From assembly GCF_001884105.1 (NCBI RefSeq), contig NZ_MACI01000038.1:1-64000 (forward strand): 64,000 bases of DNA, in the 5' to 3' direction. Of the stretch, positions 34,950 through 43,928 are shown piece after piece (the first letter of the stretch is position 1; every line of letters starts with the position of its first letter). The notes under the pieces were generated by a model that saw nothing but the letters and a program-made list of their open reading frames with translations, had not been told where the DNA came from and did not search any database. The DNA comes from Bacillus luti. Lineage in GTDB: Bacteria; Bacillota; Bacilli; Bacillales; Bacillaceae_G. A program made the position numbers and the translations under genes.

Positions 34950-36179
34950 ATGACAGATAAAAAGGACATGCACTATATACTCGCTCTATATGGCATTCTT
35001 TTAGGCTCTATAGTAGGGGCTACAGTTTGGTTATTTTTAGTTACGATCAATATCGGAATCCACTTTATTTGGGGATACTTACCTAATGTTTTCTCTTCTC
35101 CCCCTTATTACACTCTTTGTGTAACAATAATCGGTGGTATTTTTGTTGGTTTATCACAAAAATACTTCGGTACATATCCACGTCTTATGCCAGAAGTAAT
35201 GGGTGAATATAAAAAAACTGGTAGAATTGAATACCGTTTTGTACATCAGGCTACTTTAACTGCGCTTATTGTTTTAATATTTGGAGCTAGCCTAGGTCCA
35301 GAGGCCGCGCTTGTCGGGATTATCGGCGGACTTTGTACATGGGTAGGGGATCGCTTTAAATTCGCTTTAAAGGGAATGAGCGAACTAACAGAAGTTGGAA
35401 TTGGAGCTACTTTAAGTGTCATTTTTAACGCTCCATTATTCGGTTACTTAGCTCCAACTGAAAATGAGGGAGAAGAAATTGCCGGGTTTTCTAAAGGAAA
35501 AAAAGCAATTGTATATGTAACTACTACTTTTGCTGGATTTTCCGTTTATTTATTGCTTAGTAAACTCGATAATCGTGGATCCTTTATTGTTGATTTTGGG
35601 GAAGGATCTCTTTCAATCAATGAATGGATCGCCTTTCTTCCACTTGCTTGCATCGGTGCTATCGTTGGTTTCCTATATTTCAAAGTAGAATTTACATTAG
35701 AGAAAATTATCCATCCTTTCCGTGAATACAAACTAACACTTGGAATTATAGGTGGAGTTTTATTAGGGATTGCGGGAACTTTTCTCCCATACACATTATT
35801 TTCAGGGGAACATCAATTAAAAGATCTAGTCGTTGAATGGAGTCATTTATCTTTTTGGATATTACTTCTTTCAGGAGTTTTAAAATTATGCATTACTGCC
35901 GTTTGTTTAAATACAGGTTGGCGTGGTGGACATATTTTTCCAATTATATTTTCTGGGTCAAGTATTGGATACGCGATTGCCTCCATTCTTCCTATAGACC
36001 CAATCGCGTCTGTAGCCATTGTAACGACAGCGATTTCGAGCTATGCGCTAAGAAAACCAATAGCTATAACACTACTATTACTTATGTTTTTCCCGCTTAA
36101 TTTACTATTACCAATGCTCGGTGCAGCAGCTATTGGTAATGCATTTCCACTTCCTAAGCGTAACGAAACTACAAATTAA
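34950..36179 (+). CDS. ClC-family chloride channel/transporter-like protein
   Basis: A 409-residue protein with about 10-11 helices of the voltage-gated chloride channel family. The GSxGP-like region reads FGASLGPEAALVGIIGG near 111-127 and the GxFxP-like region GWRGGHIFPIIFSGSSIGY near 325-343. At the position of the E. coli ClC gating glutamate (GREGP) this protein has Leu (ASLGP), as in YfeO-like members, so proton-coupled exchange is doubtful. Divergent from the met operon. The transported ion is not established. Confidence 0.88.
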   Translation: MTDKKDMHYILALYGILLGSIVGATVWLFLVTINIGIHFIWGYLPNVFSSPPYYTLCVTIIGGIFVGLSQKYFGTYPRLMPEVMGEYKKTGRIEYRFVHQATLTALIVLIFGASLGPEAALVGIIGGLCTWVGDRFKFALKGMSELTEVGIGATLSVIFNAPLFGYLAPTENEGEEIAGFSKGKKAIVYVTTTFAGFSVYLLLSKLDNRGSFIVDFGEGSLSINEWIAFLPLACIGAIVGFLYFKVEFTLEKIIHPFREYKLTLGIIGGVLLGIAGTFLPYTLFSGEHQLKDLVVEWSHLSFWILLLSGVLKLCITAVCLNTGWRGGHIFPIIFSGSSIGYAIASILPIDPIASVAIVTTAISSYALRKPIAITLLLLMFFPLNLLLPMLGAAAIGNAFPLPKRNETTN

Positions 36180-36180
36180 T

Positions 36181-36220
36181 AAAAAAAACAGCATTAACAT
36201 AGACGTTAATGCTGTTTCTT
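36181..36220 (+). terminator. ClC gene terminator
   Basis: AAACAGCATTAAC and GTTAATGCTGTTT around ATAGAC, then T residues. Confidence 0.88.
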
Positions 36221-36242
36221 TGAGTGACGATTATAATTTCAA

Positions 36243-36869
36243 TTAAAATTTACTTGCTACTTTAGCTGCTTCTTCAAGACCTGCTGCAATAATTTCTTCT
36301 GCTTTGTCTGGGAACTGGTTATGTCCTTCAATAACGATTGTTTCCATGTTTGTTGCACCGAAAAAGCCCATCATGCTTGCTACATATTTAACAGCCATTT
36401 CTACTCCAGCTGCTGGACCTTCAGAATATACGCCGCCGCGTGCATTTAATAATGCAATTTTCTTATCTCCAATTAGGCCAACTGGACCTTCTGGTGTATA
36501 TTTAAATGTTTTACCAGCACGGTTTAAATAATCAATATATGTGTGTAGTACTGCTGGAATTGTTAAATTCCATAATGGGAAACCGAAAACAACTTTATCA
36601 GCTTCTAGGAATTGATTTAAATACTTATCAGCTACTGCTACTGCTTTTGCTTCTTCTTCTGTTAAATCAAATCCTTTACCAGATTTGAATGTACCATTAA
36701 TCATGTCTACGCCTACATATGGTAATTCTTCTTTATATAAATCAAGTTCTACCACTGTATCATTTGGGTGCGCTTCTTTATAGTTTGCTAAAAATGCCTC
36801 GTATAATTTCACACTAACTGCTTGTTCTGCTGGGCGGTTGTTTGCTTTTACGAATAAAACTGTTGTCAT
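36243..36869 (-). CDS. azoR: FMN-dependent NADH-azoreductase
   Basis: A 208-residue flavodoxin-like quinone reductase that uses NADH and FMN to reduce quinones and azo compounds, protecting against electrophile stress. Features: KANNRPAEQAVSVKLYEAFL at the FMN phosphate loop, FGFPLWNLTIPAVLHTYIDYLNRAGKTFKY near 95-124 and LNARGGVYSEGPAAGVEMA near 140-158. B. cereus genomes carry several paralogues, and B. subtilis AzoR2 is MarR-regulated; no MarR gene is adjacent here. AGGAGG precedes the start. Confidence 0.93.
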   Translation of the reverse strand: MTTVLFVKANNRPAEQAVSVKLYEAFLANYKEAHPNDTVVELDLYKEELPYVGVDMINGTFKSGKGFDLTEEEAKAVAVADKYLNQFLEADKVVFGFPLWNLTIPAVLHTYIDYLNRAGKTFKYTPEGPVGLIGDKKIALLNARGGVYSEGPAAGVEMAVKYVASMMGFFGATNMETIVIEGHNQFPDKAEEIIAAGLEEAAKVASKF

Positions 36870-37015
36870 TATATTTTCCTCCTAAAACTCACTCTTACGT
36901 TGTCATATATGCTTTCAAAAAAAGGTATCCCTTGTAATTGTTGTTTTGTTGCTTACAAACATATTTTATCTTTATACCAAGACAATTTCGTCCTCATATA
37001 GACGTATTTTTCCAT

Positions 37016-37048
37016 AAAAAAAGTCCACCTTCTAAAGGCGAACTAGGT
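37016..37048 (-). terminator. Terminator of the two-component operon
   Basis: Minus-strand AGTTCGCCTT and AAGGTGGACT (one G-U/mismatch) followed by seven T residues. Confidence 0.8.
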
Positions 37049-37063
37049 CTTACGACTTTCGTC

Positions 37064-37711
37064 TTATACAATTCCATTTCTCACTGCATATAACGCTGCT
37101 TGCGTACGATCAGATAAGTTCAATTTGCTTAAAATACTACTCACATGCGCTTTAACCGTTTTTTCTGTAATGACTAAAACCGAAGCAACTTCTTTATTAC
37201 TCATCCCTTTTGCCAATAGTTGTAACACTTCATTTTCTCTTGCTGTTAATACATCTACATGAATGAAGTGTTCCTCTTCTTTCTCTTCCACCGGTAACGC
37301 TTGAGAAAGAAGCGCATTTGCTATATCCGGATGTAGCTGTATATTCCCTTTATACGCACTACGGATCGCCTCAACAAGTTGATCTGGTTCTACATCCTTT
37401 AAAATATACCCACTGGCTCCCGCTTTTAATGCTGGTAACACATGAGCTTGATCAGAAAAGCTCGTTAATACAATTACTTTCACATCTGGATATTCTTTTT
37501 TTATGCAGGCTGTCGCCTCAACGCCATCCATTTCAGGCATATATAAATCCATTAATACAACGTCCGGATTTGCTTCTCCTACTTTCACTAAAGCCTCTTT
37601 CCCGTTATTCGCTTCCCCAACTAACTCTAAATCTTCCTGTGTACTTAAGAAAAATGCTAATCCTTTTAAAACGACTGTATGATCATCAACTAACAATACT
37701 TTTATTTCCAC
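37064..37711 (-). CDS. NarL/LuxR-type response regulator (AirR/YhcZ-like)
   Basis: A 215-residue regulator. The receiver has the acidic pair at 9-10 (LLVDDH), phospho-acceptor Asp55 (VVLMDLYMPEMDG) and Lys in ILKDVEPD near 105, all intact. The C-terminal GerE/LuxR helix-turn-helix spans LTARENEVLQLLAKG...SNKEVASVLVITEKTVKAHVSSILSKL (about 151-195). It follows the sensor kinase by 20 bases. By partner architecture it resembles B. subtilis YhcZ and Staphylococcus AirR. Targets unknown. Confidence 0.92.
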   Translation of the reverse strand: MEIKVLLVDDHTVVLKGLAFFLSTQEDLELVGEANNGKEALVKVGEANPDVVLMDLYMPEMDGVEATACIKKEYPDVKVIVLTSFSDQAHVLPALKAGASGYILKDVEPDQLVEAIRSAYKGNIQLHPDIANALLSQALPVEEKEEEHFIHVDVLTARENEVLQLLAKGMSNKEVASVLVITEKTVKAHVSSILSKLNLSDRTQAALYAVRNGIV

Positions 37712-37731
37712 AAACTTCCCTCATTTTCACA

Positions 37732-39303
37732 TCATAATGGTACATTTACTTGTATACTTGTTCGTTTGTTTTCACTTATAATTTTAATTGTTCCACCAAT
37801 CAACGCTACTCTTTCACGCATCGTTGTCATGCCAAGTGATTTCTTCTCTTTTATATCCTTTTCTATAAATCCATTACCTTGATCTACTATTTCTAATGAT
37901 ACATTTTTCTCAGTCACTTTAAAATAAATGGTCGCTTCTTTTACACCTGCATGCTTACTCACATTGTTTAACGCTTCTTGTCCAATACGCCATAATGCTT
38001 CTTCTACTACACGTGGTAAATCGCGAACACCTGTAACTTGTTCCCTAACTTTCAATCCAAAACTTTCACCATGCTGTTTTAAAGCTGGTAATAAACCTTT
38101 CTCTAATCCCGCTGGACGGAGCTGCCAGATTAACGTCCTCATTTCCTTTAAAGCACCTTGCGCTAATTCACGCATCTCGTGCAAAGAGTGATCTACTTTC
38201 TCATTTTGACCTTTTAAAACTGCCTCAGCACCTTTTGTCATAAAGGTTAACGAAAATAGCTTTTGTGAGACAGAGTCATGTAAATCCCTTGCTAAACGAT
38301 TTCTTTCTTCCATCCGTACAAGTTCGCGTCTCTGCTCATTTAGCCTTAAATTCTCTATCACGAAAGAAATATGATTTGTTATGGCTTGAAGCACATCTAT
38401 CGTATTCACATCAAATTCACCATTATTGGAACTAACACATACAACCCCAAATATGTGACTTTGAATCTGTATTGGTGTGGCAATAACCGTCCTATTAGAG
38501 GGGGCGGTATGAATGATTTGACGTTTTAATAAAATAGATTCACCTTTTTCTAACGCTTCTTTCGCTGCTTCTTTTACATCCTCTTGCAATTCTTCTTGGC
38601 GATAAGATGCACGCAATGATAATTCTTTCTCTTCTCGAATAAAGAATGTTACTTCGTTCCACTGAAACACTTCACCTAATTGATTTACAACTTTTTCAGG
38701 CAATATATTAAATTGATGAATCGTTCTTAAAGCTTGAATAAAACGTTCTAATTTCACATAATAATGCGCTCTTCGCTTTTCGTTTTCATATAATTTTGCC
38801 CGCTTTAAAGCCGTTCCAATTTGGAAGGCCACTGATTGGAGCAATACTAATTCCTCTTCTGAAAAATGCGTTTTACCTGGGCTTGCCACATTCAACAAAC
38901 CAAATTTTTCTCCTCCAGCCTTTAAAGGAACCGTAGCATGATGAAGAATTCCTTCTGTATCTCCCCAATTATATTCAATTGCATTATTAATTCTTTTACA
39001 TTCAATAATATTAACGGCTCTCTCTAACTTTCCATCTACAAAACCACGTAAACACCAACACTCACCTTCACACATCGGGCGCTTATTTTCGTATGTAAGT
39101 GCCTCTGGTAACTGGTAATCGATTAACTTCGTATATTTCCCATTTTCATCGGCAAGAAAAATCCATCCGGTCGTTAAACCTGTTACACTTAACAATTTTT
39201 CTAGTACTGCTTGCAGTACATGATATGTATCATTTGATGTATTTAGCGTCTCTGCTATTTCTTTTAATATAACTAATTCATTTGTACGATTATCTCGAAA
39301 CAT
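37732..39303 (-). CDS. GAF-domain sensor histidine kinase (AirS/YhcY-like)
   Basis: A 523-residue soluble kinase without membrane segments. Two GAF domains (about 20-170 and 190-320) precede a HisKA_3 dimerisation domain with phospho-acceptor His342 (RNRLARDLHDSVSQ) and an HATPase domain ending near 523 (QEALNNVSKHA, DQGNGF, GMTTMRERV). The first GAF domain carries Cys78, Cys82, Cys84 and Cys102 (MCEGECWC and IIECKR). Staphylococcus AirS holds a [2Fe-2S] cluster in a comparable GAF domain and senses oxygen, so redox sensing is a reasonable inference. Co-transcribed with the response regulator. Confidence 0.9.
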   Translation of the reverse strand: MFRDNRTNELVILKEIAETLNTSNDTYHVLQAVLEKLLSVTGLTTGWIFLADENGKYTKLIDYQLPEALTYENKRPMCEGECWCLRGFVDGKLERAVNIIECKRINNAIEYNWGDTEGILHHATVPLKAGGEKFGLLNVASPGKTHFSEEELVLLQSVAFQIGTALKRAKLYENEKRRAHYYVKLERFIQALRTIHQFNILPEKVVNQLGEVFQWNEVTFFIREEKELSLRASYRQEELQEDVKEAAKEALEKGESILLKRQIIHTAPSNRTVIATPIQIQSHIFGVVCVSSNNGEFDVNTIDVLQAITNHISFVIENLRLNEQRRELVRMEERNRLARDLHDSVSQKLFSLTFMTKGAEAVLKGQNEKVDHSLHEMRELAQGALKEMRTLIWQLRPAGLEKGLLPALKQHGESFGLKVREQVTGVRDLPRVVEEALWRIGQEALNNVSKHAGVKEATIYFKVTEKNVSLEIVDQGNGFIEKDIKEKKSLGMTTMRERVALIGGTIKIISENKRTSIQVNVPL

Positions 39304-39437
39304 ACTCAGTCTCCCACATACAAGATTTTAAATTGCTTCTCAAGTAAATCATCTACTTTTCACTTTGTACTTATTCGTAACATTGATATAATGGTGAAAA
39401 CATAGTTTTCATTATATCACTTGAGGGGGCTTTCATA

Positions 39438-40262
39438 ATGACATTAAACAAGGCACTTACAATCGCTGGTTCTGACACAAGTGGCGGTGCTGGTATACAA
39501 GCAGATTTAAAAACATTCCAAGAACTTGGCGTATACGGAATGACATCTCTTACGACAATCGTAACGATGGATCCACATAACGGTTGGGCACATAACGTTT
39601 TCCCAATCCCAGCTTCTACATTAAAGCCACAATTAGAAACAACAATTGAAGGTGTTGGCGTAGATGCTTTAAAAACGGGCATGCTTGGATCAGTAGAAAT
39701 TATTGAGATGGTTGCAGAAACAATCGAAAAACATAATTTTAAAAATGTAGTAGTCGATCCTGTTATGGTATGTAAAGGTGCAGATGAAGCATTACATCCT
39801 GAAACGAATGATTGCTTACGTGACGTTCTTGTTCCAAAAGCATTAGTTGTAACACCAAACTTATTTGAAGCTTACCAATTAAGTGGCGTGAAAATTAATT
39901 CTCTTGAGGACATGAAAGAAGCAGCGAAAAAAATCCACGCTTTAGGTGCGAAATATGTCCTAATTAAAGGCGGTAGCAAGCTTGGTACAGAAACTGCAAT
40001 CGACGTCCTATACGATGGAGAAACATTTGATCTTCTAGAATCAGAAAAGATTGATACGACAAATACACATGGTGCAGGTTGTACATATTCTGCTGCAATT
40101 ACAGCAGAACTTGCAAAAGGAAAATCTGTGAAAGAAGCAGTAAAAACTGCTAAAGAATTTATCACAGCGGCTATTCGTTATTCATTCAAAATTAACGAAT
40201 ACGTAGGCCCAACTCATCATGGTGCATACCGTAAATTTGTTGCATCAAAAGAACTTGTCTAA
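39438..40262 (+). CDS. pdxK: Pyridoxine/hydroxymethylpyrimidine kinase
   Basis: Phosphorylates pyridoxine-type vitamers or hydroxymethylpyrimidine. The 274-residue ribokinase-fold (ThiD-type) protein has AGSDTSGGAGIQADLKTF at 9-26, VDPVMVCKGADEAL near 111-124 and the ATP/anion-hole motif DTTNTHGAGCTYSAAI at about 203-218, including catalytic Asp in HGAGC region. Two enzymes of this type exist in Bacillus; B. subtilis PdxK (formerly ThiD) is this one by overall length and sequence feel. GAGGGGG precedes the start. Monocistron. Confidence 0.9.
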   Translation: MTLNKALTIAGSDTSGGAGIQADLKTFQELGVYGMTSLTTIVTMDPHNGWAHNVFPIPASTLKPQLETTIEGVGVDALKTGMLGSVEIIEMVAETIEKHNFKNVVVDPVMVCKGADEALHPETNDCLRDVLVPKALVVTPNLFEAYQLSGVKINSLEDMKEAAKKIHALGAKYVLIKGGSKLGTETAIDVLYDGETFDLLESEKIDTTNTHGAGCTYSAAITAELAKGKSVKEAVKTAKEFITAAIRYSFKINEYVGPTHHGAYRKFVASKELV

Positions 40263-40272
40263 CATATAAAAG

Positions 40273-40316
40273 AAAACACCCACAGAGTTTATACATTTCC
40301 TCTGTGGGTGTTTTTT
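40273..40316. terminator. Bidirectional terminator between pdxK and the GGDEF gene
   Basis: AAAACACCCACAGAG and CTCTGTGGGTGTTTT around a short A/T-rich loop. Confidence 0.9.
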
Positions 40317-40329
40317 CATAACCTTATCT

Positions 40330-41385
40330 TTAAGACGCAGAGCTAACCTTATTTCTACCATTTCGTTTCGAGTAATATAATGCATCATCCGCTGCTTGAA
40401 TAAATTGATTTGGTGATGACTTATACTCTGAAACTCCTACGGAAACTGTAATTTTTATTTTTGTTCCATTTAACAATTGGAATGAATGTTTCTCAACAGC
40501 TGTACGAATTTGTTCGCCCATATGAATTCCATAAGCTAATCCCTTCTTTGGTATCAAAAGTGCAAATTCCTCTCCGCCCTTTCGAAAAATCAAATCCGGA
40601 AACGTTGAAATTTCTCGTAAAATGCACGCTATTTGTTTTAACACTTCATCTCCTGCAGGATGCCCATACGTATCATTTACATACTTAAAATGATCAATAT
40701 CCATAATTAGTAAACAAAGTGAATCATTTTTCATATGCTTATTACCAATATGACGATTCATTTCTAAATCAAAATGCCTTACGTTTCCAAGTCCTGTCAA
40801 AGCATCTATCGTTGCATATTGCTTCATCGTTTGAAATAACTCATTGGATTGCAATACGTAATTTGCGCTTATAAATGTGATATATGCTGTAACACTACTA
40901 CATACTAAATATAACGCTACTACAGATATATCATTAAACAAAATATAAATTGGTACTATTAAAATAGACAAACTATACACATTAAACCATATCCACTTCA
41001 TAAATATTGAAACTTTCATCCGCCAAATAAAGATAATTCCAATTCCTATCAATACGATAGTATAGCAAGCCAATTCGGAAGCTAAAGAGTACTCAGTAAA
41101 ATATAATCGAGTAATTAAAATAATTGCAACTGTTATACTACTAGCTACCGGACCCCCAATTATAATTGCCAAAATGACAGCTAGATAACGTAGATCCAAC
41201 ATAATATCTTCAATATGTACACCAAAATGCATCAACAGTACACTTAATATTCCAGTAAAAATACCTACTATACATTTCTGCCAAAAAGAGAATCCTTCTT
41301 TTAACGGCTTGTCTCTTAAAAGCTGGCCTCCAACAAAAATAAAGGAAAGAATAATTGTTGTGTTTACAAATAGATCTCTTAACAT
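40330..41385 (-). CDS. Membrane-bound diguanylate cyclase
   Basis: Makes cyclic di-GMP from two GTP. The 351-residue protein has an N-terminal 5TM receptor domain of the LytS type (about residues 5-175, with GGPVASSITVAIILITRLY) and a GGDEF domain (about 190-351). The active site is GGEEF at 270-274 with metal Asp in MDIDHFKYVND near 228-238. The inhibitory I-site RxxD is absent (Thr261 replaces Arg before Asp264), so product feedback is probably lost. No EAL domain. It lies next to the parS site. Confidence 0.93.
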   Translation of the reverse strand: MLRDLFVNTTIILSFIFVGGQLLRDKPLKEGFSFWQKCIVGIFTGILSVLLMHFGVHIEDIMLDLRYLAVILAIIIGGPVASSITVAIILITRLYFTEYSLASELACYTIVLIGIGIIFIWRMKVSIFMKWIWFNVYSLSILIVPIYILFNDISVVALYLVCSSVTAYITFISANYVLQSNELFQTMKQYATIDALTGLGNVRHFDLEMNRHIGNKHMKNDSLCLLIMDIDHFKYVNDTYGHPAGDEVLKQIACILREISTFPDLIFRKGGEEFALLIPKKGLAYGIHMGEQIRTAVEKHSFQLLNGTKIKITVSVGVSEYKSSPNQFIQAADDALYYSKRNGRNKVSSAS

Positions 41386-41478
41386 AAAATAATCTCCCTA
41401 CTTTTCCGTCTATCCTTTTCCTTATTTTATTGTATACGAAATGTCTATAATTCCCAAAGCTTTTTATTTATTTTTTGC

Positions 41479-41494
41479 TGTTTCACGTGGAACA
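41479..41494. promoter_or_regulatory. parS centromere site (ParB/Spo0J binding)
   Basis: TGTTCCACGTGAAACA on the minus strand matches the 16-base consensus TGTTNCACGTGAAACA at every fixed position. It lies between genes, in a longer near-perfect palindrome (41471-41502). Directs ParB spreading and SMC loading near the origin. Confidence 0.93.
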
Positions 41495-41505
41495 GCAAAA
41501 AAATA

Positions 41506-41534
41506 AAAAAGGACGAAAAATTCGCCCTTTTTTA
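41506..41534 (-). terminator. Terminator of cstA-ybdD
   Basis: Minus-strand AAAAAAGGGCGAA and TTCGTCCTTTTTT (one mismatch) right after the ybdD-like stop. Confidence 0.85.
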
Positions 41535-41738
41535 TTAACAACAACGTGATATCTTTCCACCTTTTGCGTTAAATCTAGCCTCTTGTGCCTCAGCAAAAAA
41601 TTGCTTTTGACACACAATCTCTTCTTCTGGATGATGCTTTTTCATATGAGCGACATACGTTTCATAGCTTGGTACCCCAACAAGTAAGCTAATAAATTGT
41701 TTCCTTTTCCCCCATACTTGCCGTAGTCTTTTAAGCAT
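41535..41738 (-). CDS. YbdD/YjiX family small protein
   Basis: A 67-residue partner of CstA-type transporters. It starts MLKRLRQVWGKRKQFISLLVGVPSYETYVAHMKKHHP and ends GGKISRCC; the YxxYxxHMxxHHP and C-terminal RCC are diagnostic for the YbdD/YjiX (DUF466) family. Start ATG 41738 follows GAGGAAC and overlaps the cstA stop by eight bases, implying translational coupling; the longer ORF start at 41759 lacks a site. In E. coli the homologues YbdD and YjiX are needed for pyruvate uptake by CstA and BtsT. Confidence 0.92.
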   Translation of the reverse strand: MLKRLRQVWGKRKQFISLLVGVPSYETYVAHMKKHHPEEEIVCQKQFFAEAQEARFNAKGGKISRCC

Positions 41739-43806
41739 AGTTCCTCGACTCACTTTCATCTCTAGGAATATATGGTGCCTCTTTTAACGGCATCGGCTTA
41801 TTTCTTAATACTTGAATCCAAATTCGAATTGCCGAAATTAATACAGCAATTACAACTATCATAAAAATCCCGCATAGTGCTGCATCAACATAATCATTAA
41901 AAATAATTTGTTTCATTTGAGCGACATTTTTAGCTGGGGCTAATACCTTCCCCTCGTCTAATGCCCCCTGAAACACTTTCGCGTGAGATAAAAATCCTAT
42001 TTTAGGATTTTCATGAAATAACTTTTGATAGCCAGCCGTCATCGTTACAATCAGCAATCCTACAGTTGGAATTAACGTCACCCAAACATATGCCTTTTTT
42101 CCCATTTTGAATAAAATTGTCGTTCCAAGTAACAATGCAATGCCTGCTAACATTTGATTTGCAATACCGAAAAGTGGCCATAATGTATTAATTCCACCGA
42201 GAGGATCTACTACCCCTTGATATAAGAAATAGCCCCATCCTAATACACATAACGTTGTAGCTATTACATTCGCTAATGTAGAATCTGTTCTCGCAAATGG
42301 CTTATATACATGTCCTAAAATATCTTGGATCATAAATCGCCCTACACGTGTTCCTGCATCAATCGTTGTTAAAATAAATAGTGCTTCAAATAGAATAGCA
42401 AAATGGTACCAAAATGCCATCATTGCTGTTCCGCCTATTACTTGTGAGAAAATATATGCCATACCTATCGCTAACGTTGGTGCGCCACCTGTACGTGATA
42501 AAATGGTTTGCTCTCCAACGTTTACAGCAAGATCTTTTAATTCATTTGGTGTAATAGCAAATCCCCATGAAGAAATAACTTGAGCTGCTTGCGATACATC
42601 CGTACCGATAAGTGCCGCCGGACTATTAATCGCAAAATAAGTGCCTGGTGTTAATACACAAGCAGCAATCATAGCCATCGCTGCTACAAACGATTCCATT
42701 AACATTGCTCCATAACCGATTGGCTGTGCATGTCCCTCTTGTTCAATCATTTTTGGCGTTGTACCTGATGAAACGAGAGCATGGAATCCAGACACCGCAC
42801 CACAAGCAATTGTAATAAATAAGAACGGGAATAAGTTTCCAGAGAAAACAGGACCTGTTCCATCGATAAATTTCGAAACTGCTGGCATTTGTAAATCTGG
42901 TGCTACAATTAAAATACCGATTGCTAATCCAACAATTGTTCCGACTTTTAAAAATGTACTCAAATAATCACGTGGTGCTAATAGCATCCAAACTGGTAAT
43001 GCCGATGCGATAAATCCATATACAATAAGCATAATAGCAATTGTTTCACCACTAAATGTGAACATACTTGCAAGCGTTGGATGTTCTGCCACATACTGTC
43101 CTCCAATAAGAGACAGTATAAGTAGAATAATTCCGATTACTGATCCTTCACCAACCCGGCCAGGCCTAATGTAGCGCATGTACACTCCCATTAAAATAGC
43201 GATAGGAATCGTTGCTGCTATCGTAAACATTCCCCAAGGACTTCCTACAAGCGCCTTTACTACTACTAATGCTAATACCGCTAATAAAATAATCATGATT
43301 CCTAAGATACCTATCATTGCAATAAGCCCTGTAACAGGACCAATCTCATCTTTGATCATTTCTCCTAATGATTTACCATTACGTCTCATTGAAGCAAATA
43401 AAATGACAAAATCTTGTACAGCTCCTGCGACAACTACCCCAACAATAATCCAAATTGTTCCTGGCAAATATCCCATTTGCGCCGCTAAAATCGGTCCTAC
43501 TAAAGGTCCCGCCCCAGCAATTGCTGCAAAGTGATGCCCGAATAATACCCACTTATTTGTTGGAACATAGTCTTTTCCATCATTTAATGTATGGGCTGGC
43601 GTTTGCCGATTGTTATCTAGACCAAAAACTTTTCTCGCTATAAATCTACTATAAAAACGATAAGCAACTGCATATACACATACCGCTGCTACTAAAAGCC
43701 ATACAGCATTAATAGTTTCACCTTGTGATAAAGCTATTACGCCAAAAGCACCTGCTCCTACTGCCGCAATAACTCCCCAAAGTAAGATCGACTTCAATGT
43801 CTTCAA
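41731..43806 (-). CDS. cstA: Carbon starvation protein CstA (pyruvate/peptide transporter)
   Basis: A 691-residue membrane transporter with about 16-18 helices, of the family in which E. coli CstA and BtsT import pyruvate and peptides have also been proposed. Typical blocks are FGHHFAAIAGAGPLVGPILAAQMGYLPG near 70-97 and GFHALVSSGTTPKMI near 343-357. I take the TTG at 43806 (MKTLKSILLWG) as start because GGGGGGA lies five bases upstream; the TTG at 43821 lies before it. The upstream LytTR regulator gene and 8-bp direct repeats suggest activation by that regulator. Confidence 0.93.
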   Translation of the reverse strand: MKTLKSILLWGVIAAVGAGAFGVIALSQGETINAVWLLVAAVCVYAVAYRFYSRFIARKVFGLDNNRQTPAHTLNDGKDYVPTNKWVLFGHHFAAIAGAGPLVGPILAAQMGYLPGTIWIIVGVVVAGAVQDFVILFASMRRNGKSLGEMIKDEIGPVTGLIAMIGILGIMIILLAVLALVVVKALVGSPWGMFTIAATIPIAILMGVYMRYIRPGRVGEGSVIGIILLILSLIGGQYVAEHPTLASMFTFSGETIAIMLIVYGFIASALPVWMLLAPRDYLSTFLKVGTIVGLAIGILIVAPDLQMPAVSKFIDGTGPVFSGNLFPFLFITIACGAVSGFHALVSSGTTPKMIEQEGHAQPIGYGAMLMESFVAAMAMIAACVLTPGTYFAINSPAALIGTDVSQAAQVISSWGFAITPNELKDLAVNVGEQTILSRTGGAPTLAIGMAYIFSQVIGGTAMMAFWYHFAILFEALFILTTIDAGTRVGRFMIQDILGHVYKPFARTDSTLANVIATTLCVLGWGYFLYQGVVDPLGGINTLWPLFGIANQMLAGIALLLGTTILFKMGKKAYVWVTLIPTVGLLIVTMTAGYQKLFHENPKIGFLSHAKVFQGALDEGKVLAPAKNVAQMKQIIFNDYVDAALCGIFMIVVIAVLISAIRIWIQVLRNKPMPLKEAPYIPRDESESRNYA

Positions 43807-43839
43807 ATACAATCCCCCCAATACTACTTCTTAGTGGAA

Positions 43840-43907
43840 ATTGTACTAAATTTTCTGAATATTTAAATTGAATCCTCCTTATCATGAAGGATTTTTAGTT
43901 TATCATG
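43840..43907 (-). promoter_or_regulatory. cstA control region with LytTR-type direct repeats
   Basis: Minus-strand CATGATAA occurs twice, at 43900-43907 and 43879-43886, 21 bases apart, the two-turn spacing used by LytTR regulators. A -10-like TACAAT lies at 43840-43845 with no good -35, as expected for an activated promoter. Confidence 0.55.
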
Positions 43908-43928
43908 TTAAAATGCTCTCATTACCTG

